DNA of 64,000 nt. Source: Trichormus variabilis 0441 (GTDB lineage: Bacteria > Cyanobacteriota > Cyanobacteriia > Cyanobacteriales > Nostocaceae). How positions within the stretch are numbered: the stretch's first letter is position 1; each line of letters starts with the position of its first letter. Where the stretch lies: positions 6,313,768-6,377,767 of the forward strand of contig NZ_CP047242.1 in assembly GCF_009856605.1 (NCBI RefSeq), in the 5' to 3' direction. The notes under the pieces are model-generated. The model saw only the letters and a list, made by a program, of their open reading frames with translations. It ran no database searches and was not told the origin of the DNA. Positions 28,381 to 39,091 of this stretch are shown here, in pieces. The translations under genes and the position numbers were made by a program.

Positions 28381-28737
28381 CTAGTGTTCTAAATACTGTG
28401 ATACTAAAAATTGCAGTTCTAACCAGAGAATGGGGTCTTTTTGTTTTAATGTAGAACAGCGATCGCGGATAATGCGTGTAGCATCCATACAAATTGCATT
28501 GGCTATTCCCATATCCTCAGCGACACTTCTGAAAGTTTCTGCAAAACCAGTAACCGTAGCAAAAACCTGATGAGGAGCAAAAATCACAAAATATTGTAGA
28601 AGTTTTTGCGGTTTTCCCCAATAAGAGTTCACAAGTTCGACATGGCAATATGGCAAAAAAGCACTCAGTTCAGGACAGCGTTCTTTCACTACAGTAGTAA
28701 ATTTCTCAACTAAGGTTTCTTCTGTCAGCATCATCAA
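28381..28737 (-). CDS. Hypothetical protein downstream of the NifH paralogue
   Basis: I do not recognise this 118-residue soluble protein. It starts MMMLTEETLVEKFTTVVKERCPELSAFLPYCHVELVNSYWGKPQ and has four cysteines (in ERCPEL, PYCHVE, AICMDA and DRCSTL), without a regular CxxC pattern. It begins 65 bp after the NifH-like gene on the same strand, so it may share its transcript and function. A GGAGCATTT element precedes the ATG. Cysteine content could suit a metal or cluster role, but that is speculation. Confidence 0.6.
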   Translation of the reverse strand: MMMLTEETLVEKFTTVVKERCPELSAFLPYCHVELVNSYWGKPQKLLQYFVIFAPHQVFATVTGFAETFRSVAEDMGIANAICMDATRIIRDRCSTLKQKDPILWLELQFLVSQYLEH

Positions 28738-28802
28738 AATGCTCCTTGATTTAGAATATGTGGGTGTGGGGGTTTAGCGGTATAAGGGTGTAGGGGGAAC
28801 AT

Positions 28803-29657
<855 letters not shown>

Positions 29658-29743
29658 TCACGCCAAGGCGCAAAGGCGCAAAGGCGCAAAGGTTAAGATA
29701 ACTCTGCGTACCTCTGCGCTTACCTTAGCGTCCCTCCGCGTTT

Positions 29744-30757
29744 CTACTCCCCATAATGAGGGCTAACAACCTTACCTCTAAATACTCGGTAAAGATAAAT
29801 GTTGTAGAACAGTAGAATCGGCACAAAAAAGCCGATGAAAGCAATCATGAAGGCTTGGGAACTCAAAGAGGAAGAAGCCTGATAGATTGTGATTTGGAAA
29901 GGAATGATGTAGGGAAATACTACGAAAGCTAACGCCAGAATAGTGATCAAGAAAAGTACAATTGTCCAGATAAAGGGCTTGATTTCTTGACGGCGGTTGA
30001 TACTATTCATCAGTAGTCCGGCTGCAACGGTCGCTAAGACAGGAATAGCAGCAAATATCACTACTTCTGGTTGATGGAATAGCCTTTCTTTGACTTGTTC
30101 GTAAAACATTGGTGTCGCAATTGTCAGCACTAATGCACCCAAGTATGTGGTGAAGGCACTAAATTTGGCGGTGATGTAGTGATATCGTTTGAGTTCACCT
30201 TCTGTTTTGGTAATCAAATAAGTTGAGCCAATCAATACATAGCCTTGAACAACTGTTATCGCTACTAATATTGATGGTAAATTCAACCAATCCCAAGTCC
30301 CACCAATAAAGTTTCCGGCTGCATCTACTTTAATTCCCGCAATCACGCCACCTAATACTAATCCTTGGGAAAAAGCTACTAACAAACTACCGCCACCAAA
30401 ACCAATGTTCCAAAAGGTTTTGTCTAAGGAGTGTTCCCGAAATTCAAAGGCGACGGCGCGGAAGATAAACCCAATCACCATCAGGGTAATCGGAATGTAG
30501 AGGGCATTAACGATAGTAGCGTAAGCCAGGGGGAAAGCTCCATACAACAAACCTCCCGTACATACTAGCCAAGTTTCATTGGCATCCCAAACGGTGCTGA
30601 GAGTATTGATAATGATTCCCCGTCGTGCTTCGTTAGCAGCAGTTAGGGTCAAAATGCCTACGCCTAAATCAAAGCCATCGGTAATTAAGTACAAGGTGAG
30701 GAACAGGGCAACAAGTCCAAACCAGAGCAATGGTAGAGTGGTGCTTACGGATTCCAT
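29744..30757 (-). CDS. cydB: Cytochrome bd-type quinol oxidase subunit II (CydB)
   Basis: CydB is the second subunit of the bd-type oxidase, which reduces O2 to water with quinol without pumping protons. The 337-residue protein has eight or nine hydrophobic spans and the conserved N-terminal segment LYLITDGFDLGVGILTL and VWDANETWLV. It follows cydA after 21 bp. Downstream, after a repeat-rich 100-bp gap (GGCGCAAA in tandem three times), comes the NifH paralogue. In a diazotroph a high-affinity oxidase may help keep the nitrogenase compartment anoxic. Confidence 0.96.
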   Translation of the reverse strand: MESVSTTLPLLWFGLVALFLTLYLITDGFDLGVGILTLTAANEARRGIIINTLSTVWDANETWLVCTGGLLYGAFPLAYATIVNALYIPITLMVIGFIFRAVAFEFREHSLDKTFWNIGFGGGSLLVAFSQGLVLGGVIAGIKVDAAGNFIGGTWDWLNLPSILVAITVVQGYVLIGSTYLITKTEGELKRYHYITAKFSAFTTYLGALVLTIATPMFYEQVKERLFHQPEVVIFAAIPVLATVAAGLLMNSINRRQEIKPFIWTIVLFLITILALAFVVFPYIIPFQITIYQASSSLSSQAFMIAFIGFFVPILLFYNIYLYRVFRGKVVSPHYGE

Positions 30758-30778
30758 GAGAGTTGTGATAATTGGGTA

Positions 30779-32197
30779 TTAGTTGTGTACGCTTTCTGTG
30801 ATTTGTCCTATGTCGCTGTGCTGTCCATCTTGATTGGGTAAGGGTAGTCCGAAATTCGGCCCTTGGAGAACTATCCGACGACCAAAATATAAGGCGCAGG
30901 CGAACAATAATAGGTAAATACTGGTGTAACCCAAGAGTGAAACTAAGACGTTGCTGGCTGGGACATTAGAAACAGCATCGGCTGTGCGAATTTGTCCATA
31001 CACAATCCAAGGTTGTCTACCAACTTCTCGTACCATCCAACCAGATTCCACGGCGACATAACCCAAGGGTGCAGCTAATATCCACGCCCGCATTAACCAA
31101 GTTTGTTTGGTAATATTTTCCGCACTCAGCTTACCGCGCAACCATTGGACAACGCTGACACCCATCAAACCCAGGAAAAAGAAGGCAATACCTACCATGA
31201 TGCGGAAGGTATAGAATATCAGGGAAACTGCGTGGGGTCTGTCTTCTGGTTTCCACTCATTTAAACCCAGTACAGGTTCGGAAAGTGTGGGCTTCATTTC
31301 CAAAACCATACCTAAACCATTAGGAACACTGAGTGACCAATTATTCTTGTTCTCTTTATCGTTAGGTGCAACTAAAACATTCCAAGGTGCTGCTTCGCCT
31401 GCGGGTACAGTGTCCCATAAAGCCTCGATCGCAGCTAATTTACTGGGTTGGTTGTGGTATACTTCCTCACCACTGAAGTGACCAATGACAATTTGTAGGG
31501 GTGTGACGAGAATAGCTAAGGCGATCGCAATCTTGAAAGACTTGCTAAAAAACTCTTGATAACGCTGTTTGAGAATGTACCAAGCACTAATCCCACCAAT
31601 CACAAACAAAGCGGTTTCGAGAATCGCCAAGATCATGTGAAACCAACTATTCAAAGCTGCGGGGTTAAAAATGGCTTCTAGATAACTGTGAACCAGAAAT
31701 TTACCATTCACCATTTCCCCACCGGCTGGTGTTTGCATCCAAGAGTTAGCAACAATAATCCAGAAAGATGAGAGACTAGCACCAACCGCTACACATAAGG
31801 TTGCGAAGAGGTGCATCAGTGGTGGTATTTTATTCCAGCCATAAATCATAATCCCTAAAAAAGCAGCTTCTAGCATAAAGGCCATCGTACCTTCAAAGCC
31901 TAAAATACTACCTAAAAAATCACCCACAGCCAGAGAAAATGGGGCCCAGTTTGCACCAAATTCAAATTCAATAGCTACACCAGAAGCCACACCAAGACCA
32001 AAATTGAGAATGTAGAGTTTTGACCAAAAACGTGCATGGTAATAAAAAGTAGGATTTTTGGTTTTTAGCCATAAAATCTCGACAACAAACAAATACCAAG
32101 ACATCCCAATTGTGAGGATAGGCCAAAACATATGAAAGATGCTGGTGACTGCAAATTGAAGACGCGACAGCATCACTGTATCTGAAAGAAAATTCAT
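30779..32197 (-). CDS. cydA: Cytochrome bd-type quinol oxidase subunit I (CydA)
   Basis: CydA holds the hemes and the quinol site. The 472-residue protein has heme ligands H22 (SIFHMFWP) and H187 (NSWFHMIL), the acidic pair E102 and E110 in [14 protein letters not shown], and the GRQPW motif. The Q-loop is short, as in the cyanide-insensitive (CIO) subgroup rather than E. coli CydA (about 520 residues). It is the first gene of cydAB; the ATG at 32197 is preceded by GGAGAACACACG. Its 788-bp upstream region is repeat-rich, so its promoter is not clear. Confidence 0.96.
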   Translation of the reverse strand: MNFLSDTVMLSRLQFAVTSIFHMFWPILTIGMSWYLFVVEILWLKTKNPTFYYHARFWSKLYILNFGLGVASGVAIEFEFGANWAPFSLAVGDFLGSILGFEGTMAFMLEAAFLGIMIYGWNKIPPLMHLFATLCVAVGASLSSFWIIVANSWMQTPAGGEMVNGKFLVHSYLEAIFNPAALNSWFHMILAILETALFVIGGISAWYILKQRYQEFFSKSFKIAIALAILVTPLQIVIGHFSGEEVYHNQPSKLAAIEALWDTVPAGEAAPWNVLVAPNDKENKNNWSLSVPNGLGMVLEMKPTLSEPVLGLNEWKPEDRPHAVSLIFYTFRIMVGIAFFFLGLMGVSVVQWLRGKLSAENITKQTWLMRAWILAAPLGYVAVESGWMVREVGRQPWIVYGQIRTADAVSNVPASNVLVSLLGYTSIYLLLFACALYFGRRIVLQGPNFGLPLPNQDGQHSDIGQITESVHN

Positions 32198-32985
32198 CGT
32201 GTGTTCTCCAATATTCTCTCCATGAGCCGGTTGTGATCAATCCAAATCTTGAATCCGTCAAACACCACGAGATTTACGCACATTATTTGAGATGAAGGGA
32301 TGATTATTCAAGAGTAATATCCAAAGCTAATCAGGCAACTTTTACGAAAAAACCATCTCCTGATTTTGAACTTCAACTCTTTCAATCTGAACGTAAATAT
32401 TAATCTTACACTAGATAATTTTTGTTGCTTTTTCTGTATTTAGTGTCACCAAATATGCTAAATATCATAATTTTTAAGTGAATAAATCTCTAATAAATCC
32501 CTCTATAAACCTGCTCTATTACTCAGAAATCAACATTTAATTAATGAGTAGTAAACTTCGACTATTCGTCTTATTAAATTATCAATATTTTTCATATAAT
32601 AATAGTGCCTTCTAAGATGCTTCTTCGACACTTTGTCTTTTGACAATAGCACTCTCATACAGTATTTAATATATTAGTTATCTCGTTTATTCTCTGTGCC
32701 TCCCTTCGGGTTTGCAGTTCCTTCAAGTCGGCAAAGCCGCCCAATGGACTGCTCACTGTGCCTCTGCGTGAGACTTTTAGACCCTATATTCAATGACAAT
32801 GAGTCGTGTGAAAAATTGTAGGTTGGTTTGACGTAAAGAAACCCAACACCAACATCTATGTTGATTTTCCAAAATTTATGTTGGGTTTTGCTGTGCTGAA
32901 CTCAACCTACATCTTTCGGTGCGTTATGACTTACGCTTAACACACCCTACATATAAGACAATTGAAAATTGACTGAAAACCCTAA
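32198..32985. other. Gene-free repeat-rich region between cydA and the chimeric gene
   Basis: 788 bp without a supported gene. AT-rich near 32400-32640 (possible cydA promoter on the minus strand), then short repeats (CCTCCCTTCGGGTTTGCAG, CCTCTGCGTGAGAC) around 32690-32780, and a palindromic repeat at 32817-32911: TGTAGGTTG mirrored by CAACCTACA, with inner arms AAACCCAACA and TGTTGGGTTT. This palindrome type is common in Nostoc. Confidence 0.6.
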
Positions 32986-33693
32986 TTAACCTTCATCACC
33001 ATCAACAATTTCTTGCTTGATGAAGCGGATTTTTGTAGCTAATTCCTTGCGTGTAGAAGCTTTGAGTAAATAGCGCAAGAAAAACCATGTCACCGAAACC
33101 ATGCCAATGAACTCAAAACTTAAATTGACCACAGGAATATCATTAACAGTGTATAGTAAAACCATGAGTAGTTTTACCGCAAATAGCATTACCAAAATTA
33201 AGCTAATGCCAATAATGATGCGCTTATATTCTACAGAGAAATTACCCAGATATTGAGAGGATTTAGCTAAAAATCCCCAAATATTCTTCCCAACTTCCAT
33301 CCATTGAATAACCTGCTCATTATTTGGTAATACCTGAGCTTCAACCTGAGCAACTTCCGATTCTAATATCACTTCATCGGAAGTTAAATCAATGCGCCTT
33401 AATTGTTCTAGTCTGCTTTCCATAATGTTCCTATTGTCGGTAGTGGCAACGTTGTTAATTTCTAAATTCAGGTATTGTCTATCTGGTGTAGAAAGATATG
33501 ACATATCAGTGACATAAGCTTTGGCATCTACACAATTACTGTTATCACTAGATATTGCCAAAATAGTCTGTTCATCAATGTGTTCTTTGGATTGACTGAC
33601 TCCGGTAAATCCGGGACATTCTACACAATAGATGTATACGTGCTTCTCCCTTTCTGGAATTGTTTCGTCGCACCTTAATAGTTTTAGAGGCAT
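32986..33693 (-). CDS. Chimeric protein: VnfD N-terminal pieces fused to a CAAD membrane domain
   Basis: The first 21 residues ([19 protein letters not shown]...) copy the VnfD N terminus with one change, and residues 22-38 (YCVECPGFTGVSQSKEH) copy VnfD 164-180; VnfD 22-163 is missing in frame. The copy includes the vnfDG ribosome binding site (GCCAAGGAGAATAAAGGA). After a unique linker (about 39-90) comes a membrane protein with two hydrophobic spans and an ending FFLRYLLKASTRKELATKIR that fits the CAAD domain, found in cyanobacterial thylakoid proteins and appended to aminoacyl-tRNA synthetases. M91 (MESRLEQLRR) may be the original CAAD start. The 235-codon frame is intact. Whether it is translated is unknown. 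Confidence 0.8.
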   Translation of the reverse strand: MPLKLLRCDETIPEREKHVYIYCVECPGFTGVSQSKEHIDEQTILAISSDNSNCVDAKAYVTDMSYLSTPDRQYLNLEINNVATTDNRNIMESRLEQLRRIDLTSDEVILESEVAQVEAQVLPNNEQVIQWMEVGKNIWGFLAKSSQYLGNFSVEYKRIIIGISLILVMLFAVKLLMVLLYTVNDIPVVNLSFEFIGMVSVTWFFLRYLLKASTRKELATKIRFIKQEIVDGDEG

Positions 33694-34160
33694 TCCTTTA
33701 TTCTCCTTGGCTAGTTTTTAATTTAAAAAATAGGTAAGGATAATTAAACGCAGATGAACACAGATAGACGCAGATAATTTTGTCCGTTATTAGGGTAGAA
33801 AATGCCATAAAGGACTAAAGTCCTGACTACAAGCTTGAATTAGCAATGTTGTAAACATAGATCAGAACAAAGTCGAAAAAGGTTGGGTTGCGCGCGTTCA
33901 ACCCAACTTACTTTTCAGCCTCATTGAAAGTCGTTGAAATTCAATTCACTGTCTCAACTATTTAAATAATAATGTTCTCGTTGATTAGTGATAGTAACTA
34001 GAATGACAATTATAAAAATAAATTCGAGAATTTTATAATATATTTTATGTATTTTTAAACAAAAAAATATTCTGTCTATTAATCATTTTTATGGATGCGC
34101 GTAGACAGAATATGTAAATATGAGTGTTGTTATATTCTATATATATTATTGACTTTGATA
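33694..34160. other. Gene-free region upstream of the chimeric gene
   Basis: 467 bp without a gene. The first 18 bp are copied vnfDG leader; beyond, similarity to the vnfDG leader stops. There are small repeats: AAAGGACTAAAGTCCT at about 33811-33826 and a palindrome GTTGGGTTG/CAACCCAAC near 33881-33907. The rest (33960-34160) is very AT-rich. Confidence 0.5.
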
Positions 34161-34358
34161 TTACCTATTATTTTTATTTTGTAGTTTTTTAGTTGGTTTT
34201 GATTGAAGCGATCGCCTGTAATTTCCACTCAGACTTCTGAGCAGTTCTCGCAGAACCTCTGTTTTGGTACGTTGAGACTTTTGGCATAGTTCTTCCAACA
34301 ATTCTATTTCTTCTGGCGAAGCCTGAAATGTAATCCAGCCTTGTTCTTTCCTTGGCAT
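34161..34358 (-). CDS. Small ribbon-helix-helix-like DNA-binding protein
   Basis: The 65-residue protein MPRKEQGWITFQASPEEIELLEELCQKSQRTKTEVLRELLRSL has the strand-helix-helix plan of CopG/Arc repressors: beta strand WITFQAS, helix A PEEIELLEELCQKS, helix B KTEVLRELLRSL, and a basic tail. Similar short proteins occur in many Nostocales genomes. It may regulate itself or neighbours; no antitoxin partner toxin is adjacent. ATG 34358 is the natural start. Confidence 0.7.
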   Translation of the reverse strand: MPRKEQGWITFQASPEEIELLEELCQKSQRTKTEVLRELLRSLSGNYRRSLQSKPTKKLQNKNNR

Positions 34359-34793
34359 ATATTATTACCAAACTGTTGATTGTGTTACATCGGTCACATT
34401 TGACCTTATAAACTTTAGGCAAACAAATGCCTTACTAAGATATGTCTACCTTTTGAGGAATTAATCCATGACAAGTGCGATCGCAGTGGTTGATAAAATT
34501 GCAGTTGTCTGTTTTACTAGCTTCTGTTGGCTTGTATAAGGCTTTTGCTCCTTATTTAAAATCACCCTTCTGTAAAACGAGTGTTAATCTGTGGCGATCT
34601 CTTCCCCGGAACTAAAGCATCATCATAAGTCATTGCAGGCAATGTATATGTGTTACGCAATTATTTTAGCACAATGTTAGGTTAACTTGCATAATTCCGA
34701 TTTTAATAAGTATTTCTACTAAAAAAATAGTTTTTCGTGATGAAATTCAAAAAAAGGCAAGTAATATGGCAATATGTATGATATACTTGCACT

Positions 34794-34880
34794 AGAAAGG
34801 ATAAAAATAGCGAAAGCGTAACAGGTCTTCCAACAATACCGGAATGCGTTAGAAGACTTGGCTGTTTCTATCTGAGTGAT
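34794..34880 (+). ncRNA. Candidate structured RNA
   Basis: A -10-like TATACT (34782-34787) is followed by a segment that folds by nested arms: AATAG (34806-34810) with CTAT (34868-34871), AACAG/GTCTTC (34820-34830) with GAAGAC/CTGTT (34852-34866), and a small GCGAAAGC hairpin at 34810-34817. A T-run (ATTTTTT) follows. No reading frame fits. It may be a small RNA or a leader element for the NifE-like gene, 350 bp downstream. I do not recognise a named family. Confidence 0.35.
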
Positions 34881-35050
34881 TTTTTAGCTATTTCACATGG
34901 TATTGAAAAGTTTTTTTCGCTATGTTCAACTATTAGCTTGATAACTTTTCGCTCAATATAAAAGCTTGCTGGTTAGGGTGCATTTATCTTGGGTAAAGGG
35001 CAATTACCCTTTCCCACTTTCTCTAATTTCTAGAATTTTAGAGAACTTAA

Positions 35051-35167
35051 TTTAGGGAACACCAGAAAATCAATTATCCGAAATTGACGCTTTAGTAAGG
35101 TGCGTCAGTATAAATAATTCTTGGGTATGGTTAAGTTTTCTCCCACTGACGCACTCTACATCTTTAA
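35051..35167 (+). repeat. Dispersed hairpin repeat (copy 2)
   Basis: It starts TTTAGGGAACACCAG and CAATTATCCGAAATTGACG, then has arms GGTGCGTCAGT (35099-35109) and ACTGACGCAC (35145-35154). The reverse complement of 51540-51663 follows the same order (TAAGGGAACA, ATTATCCGAAATTGA, GGTGCGTCAGTG, ACTGACCCACTCTACAT). A shorter relative lies in the vnfDG leader at 9578-9643. Confidence 0.65.
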
Positions 35168-35236
35168 CGGTAAATTGCTAGAAAATATAGGTTGTCTTGT
35201 GATAGGGACTGTATTGAATTATTTATCTTAACTAAC

Positions 35237-36607
35237 ATGAGAAATACTCAGGAAGAAATCAACAAACTACTCAACGAAATAGCCTGCGAATATAACGTCA
35301 AGAAATTGCAGAGCAAGCCCAATAAAACTACTTGTAAAAAACCACCAAAACCAGGTGCAGCGCAGGGAAATTGTCCTTTTGAGGGGGCGATGGTGGCTCT
35401 TGGTCCAATTACTGATGCAGTGCATTTAGTACATGGCCCTGTTGGTTGCACGCGCAATCCTTGGGGTAGTCGGGGTAGTCTTTCTTCTAGCTCTGAACTC
35501 TACCAAATGGGTTTCTCTACTGATTTGAGTGAGAATGAAATCATTTTTGGCGGTGAAAAGAAGCTAGAAAAATCTATTTTACATATTGCTCAACGTTATA
35601 ATCCGGCTGCTATTTTTGTCTATTCTACTTGTGTCACGGCTTTGATTGGTGACGATATCGAAAGTGTTTGTAAAAAAGCTACAAATCAAGTCGGGATTCC
35701 GGTTGTTTATATCAACGCACCTGGATTTCTTGGGAGTAAAAATTTAGGCAATCGTATTGCCGGGGAAGCTTTATTAGATTATGTAGTGGGAACAGCCGAA
35801 CCAGAATTTACTACGCCATTTGATATCAATATTATTGGTGATTATAATGTTGCTGGGGAAATCTGGAATATTTTACCACTGTTGCAGAAATTAGGTATTC
35901 GCGTTCTTTCCAAAATTACCGGTGATGCACGTTATCAAGAAATTTGCTATGCTCACCGCGCGAAATTAAATGTGGTAATTTGCTCGAATGTGTCACTAAA
36001 AATGGCACAAACAATGCAGGAGCGTTACGGCATTCCTTATATTGAAGAGTCTTTCTTTGGCATAGAGAACATGAATAGTTGTTTGCGAAATATTGCAGCA
36101 GCATTCGGTGATCAATACTTACAAGAAAGAACGGAATGGTTAATTGCGGAGGAAACCGCAGCTTTAGATATTGCCCTTGCTCCTTATCGTTCTCAGTTAC
36201 AAGGAAAACGTATTGTCCTTTATAGTGGAGGTGTGAAAAGTTGGTCAGTAATTTTAGCAGCAAAAGACTTGGGTATGAAGGTTGTTGCTACTAGTGATAG
36301 GAAGAATACTCAAGATGAAAAAGTTAAAATTAAGGAATTACTTGGTCAAGATGGCATGGTTTTGGCTAAGGGTGGCCCCAAGGCTTTATTACAAGTAATA
36401 GAAGATATGAATGCGGATATTTTAGTTGCTGGTGCTAGTAATCAATACACAGCAATTAAAGCACGTATTCCTTTTTTAGATATTAATCATGAGCGTCATC
36501 ATGCTTACGCTGGTTATGCGGGAATGGTGGAAATGGCGCGGGAATTTTATGAAGCCTTGTATAGTCCTGTGTGGAAACAAGTTAGGCAACCTGCTCCTTG
36601 GGAGTAG
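35237..36607 (+). CDS. NifE-like nitrogenase cofactor scaffold paralogue
   Basis: The 456-residue protein is closest in style to NifE: cluster-ligand cysteines C46 (GNCPFEGA), C71 (GPVGCTRNPWG) and C132 (YSTCVTALIGDD), a cofactor-site Cys C249 (VVICSNVSLKMA), YGIPYIEESFFGIENM, and the NifE-type ending ERHHAYAGYAGMVEMAREFYEAL. The start is ATG 35237 (MRNTQEEINK) or TTG 35192; neither has a clear ribosome binding site. Its NifN partner is not intact here: only a broken nifN remains, on the opposite strand at 37234-37783. A nifX-like gene follows after 62 bp. It may use VnfN or a remote NifN, or act as a homo-oligomer. Separate from vnfE at 13712. Confidence 0.86.
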   Translation: MRNTQEEINKLLNEIACEYNVKKLQSKPNKTTCKKPPKPGAAQGNCPFEGAMVALGPITDAVHLVHGPVGCTRNPWGSRGSLSSSSELYQMGFSTDLSENEIIFGGEKKLEKSILHIAQRYNPAAIFVYSTCVTALIGDDIESVCKKATNQVGIPVVYINAPGFLGSKNLGNRIAGEALLDYVVGTAEPEFTTPFDINIIGDYNVAGEIWNILPLLQKLGIRVLSKITGDARYQEICYAHRAKLNVVICSNVSLKMAQTMQERYGIPYIEESFFGIENMNSCLRNIAAAFGDQYLQERTEWLIAEETAALDIALAPYRSQLQGKRIVLYSGGVKSWSVILAAKDLGMKVVATSDRKNTQDEKVKIKELLGQDGMVLAKGGPKALLQVIEDMNADILVAGASNQYTAIKARIPFLDINHERHHAYAGYAGMVEMAREFYEALYSPVWKQVRQPAPWE

Positions 36608-36669
36608 GAAAAATTAAGGGTGTAGGGGAATGGGATGAAAAACAATCACTTTTTTTACGGAGTAAATCA

Positions 36670-37071
36670 ATGAAAGTAGCTTTTACGACTAGCGACGGAA
36701 CTCATATTGACACTCATTTCGGTGTAGCCAAGGAAATTGATGTTTATGAGGTAACTAAGGATGGATTTAATTTTGTGGAAACTTTAACCTTTGAAGGTGA
36801 CTTAGAAGAAGCTACCCATGAGGATAAAATTACACCAAAAATGGAGGCAATTCTTGACTGTAAAATTGTCTATGTTAAAGCTATTGGTAAGCCGGTAGGT
36901 AATAAGTTAATTAAGCAGGGTATAACTCTTGTGAGAGCGCAGGAATATGATAAGATTCCTGATATTTTGCACGTATTAGTACAGAGTCTCAACGGTGATG
37001 CACCACCTCTTCTACGTAAGGCTCTATCTGAGGAAAATAAGGAATTGGTATATGCTTATGATGAGGAGTAA
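36670..37071 (+). CDS. nifX: NifX-like cofactor carrier protein
   Basis: NifX-type proteins bind NifB-co and other cofactor intermediates and pass them between NifB, NifEN and apo-nitrogenase. The 133-residue protein starts MKVAFTTSDGTHIDTHFG at ATG 36670 after ACGGAG, and has AKEIDVYEVTKDGFNFVETL and a C-terminal PPLLRKAL, all NifX marks. The frame is open to 36598 but that part overlaps the NifE-like end and repeats. In the window it could serve as the V system's VnfX. It ends 160 bp before the nifN remnant on the other strand. Confidence 0.92.
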   Translation: MKVAFTTSDGTHIDTHFGVAKEIDVYEVTKDGFNFVETLTFEGDLEEATHEDKITPKMEAILDCKIVYVKAIGKPVGNKLIKQGITLVRAQEYDKIPDILHVLVQSLNGDAPPLLRKALSEENKELVYAYDEE

Positions 37072-37233
37072 TTCAAGTTTTTAATTATTTAAGCGATACT
37101 AAACTTTAGTATCGCTTTGTTTTTGGTTGGAAGGTTGTTAAACGCGGAGATAAACGCAGAGGGGTGCGGAGATCATGAGATTCTTCTTCCCCTGCTTTCC
37201 AAAGCGATAGTATATTTTTTAGTCGCAAATCTC

Positions 37234-37783
37234 TTAACGGGTTAGGAGGAGGTTGGCGATCGCAAATAGAGTTTGCATTGTTCCTTGGTAGCCAACTTTT
37301 GTTAACATGGCGTTACCTACGCGATGACCTACGGTCGGTCGAAGACCATCGCAAATAGGAATCCCTTGGCGATAAAGGGGGATTTGTAAGCGTTGAGAGA
37401 TGGTGTCTGCATGAGAATTGGCAATTAATAAGTCAGCACCTGTGGCTAATTGCTCAAAGTCTTCTAAATCACCGATGTTCACACAAGGAATTGCTAGTTT
37501 TTCTAAGACGGGGGAACTTTGCAGCGTTCCGCATACTCTCACCTAACGCGATGGTGAAAACAGAATCGGCGATCGCCCTCAGTTGCGTTACGGTTGTTCC
37601 ACTGCTTGTAATATGGCTAGATGTGTGAGCCACATGACTATCTAGTAAAGCAGAAAGATCAGGAATGGCGATGCCTTCGGCGGGCTACGCCTACGCTTCC
37701 AACCCAAAAGCAGCGATAATCTCTTTAACCTCTTCTATATCCCCTGGTGTAAACGTAGAACTCGCCAACAAAGTAACTTGTTG
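37234..37783 (-). pseudogene. nifN pseudogene: 5' truncated, repeat-interrupted, frameshifted
   Basis: Read on the minus strand from 37783, QQVTLLASSTFTPGDIEEVK and IIAAFGLEA match the central part of NifN, then a stop lies in an inserted short repeat (37674-37700, GCGTAGGCGTAGCCCGCCG type). After it the reading resumes as IAIPDLSALLDSHVAHTSSH and TIALGESMRNAA, then shifts frame to LEKLAIPCVNIGDLEDFEQL, SHADTISQRLQIPLYRQGIP and GYQGTMQTLFAIANLL, the NifN C terminus. The N-terminal half is missing. So at least three lesions: truncation, insertion and frameshift. Its relation to the adjacent NifE-NifX pair suggests a former nifENX set. Confidence 0.85.
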
Positions 37784-38011
37784 TGAACATTTTAAAAATA
37801 AAAAAATTAGGGAATAGGAAGCAGGAATTCCCAATTCCCTATGTAACAAAAAACCAACGTAGCAGAGAAGGAGAAAAAATAAGATAATTTACTAATTCAA
37901 CATTAAAAAAGCGAAAAGAAAAAAGATGTGGTAAAGACGAGAAGTGTAAAAAACAAAGAGTTGATTTCAGCTATAAGAGTACCTCCAGATTTTGATGAAT
38001 TTGGTCTTTAA

Positions 38012-38034
38012 GGGTGGATAGAAATAATCCACCC
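38012..38034 (-). terminator. Hairpin downstream of vnfH
   Basis: GGGTGGAT (38012-38019) and ATCCACCC (38027-38034) form a perfect 8-bp stem with a 7-base loop, 36 bp after the vnfH stop. On the minus strand it is followed by TTAAAG rather than a T-run, so it may act as mRNA 3' protector as well as terminator. Confidence 0.6.
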
Positions 38035-38070
38035 CATAGTTTATTTAGACGCTAATAATGAACAATAGCT

Positions 38071-39051
<981 letters not shown>

Positions 39052-39091
39052 TTAGTCTCCTAGTAATGGTGTAATTTTGGTATGTCTGTCA

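Larger units (their letters stand above)
34359..35236. other. Gene-free region upstream of the NifE-like gene
   Basis: 878 bp without a supported protein gene. It contains the candidate RNA above, AT-rich stretches, a palindrome GGGTAAAGGGCAATTACCC at about 34991-35009, and a dispersed repeat at 35051-35167. The promoter of the NifE-like gene should be here, but I could not assign it. Confidence 0.5.
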
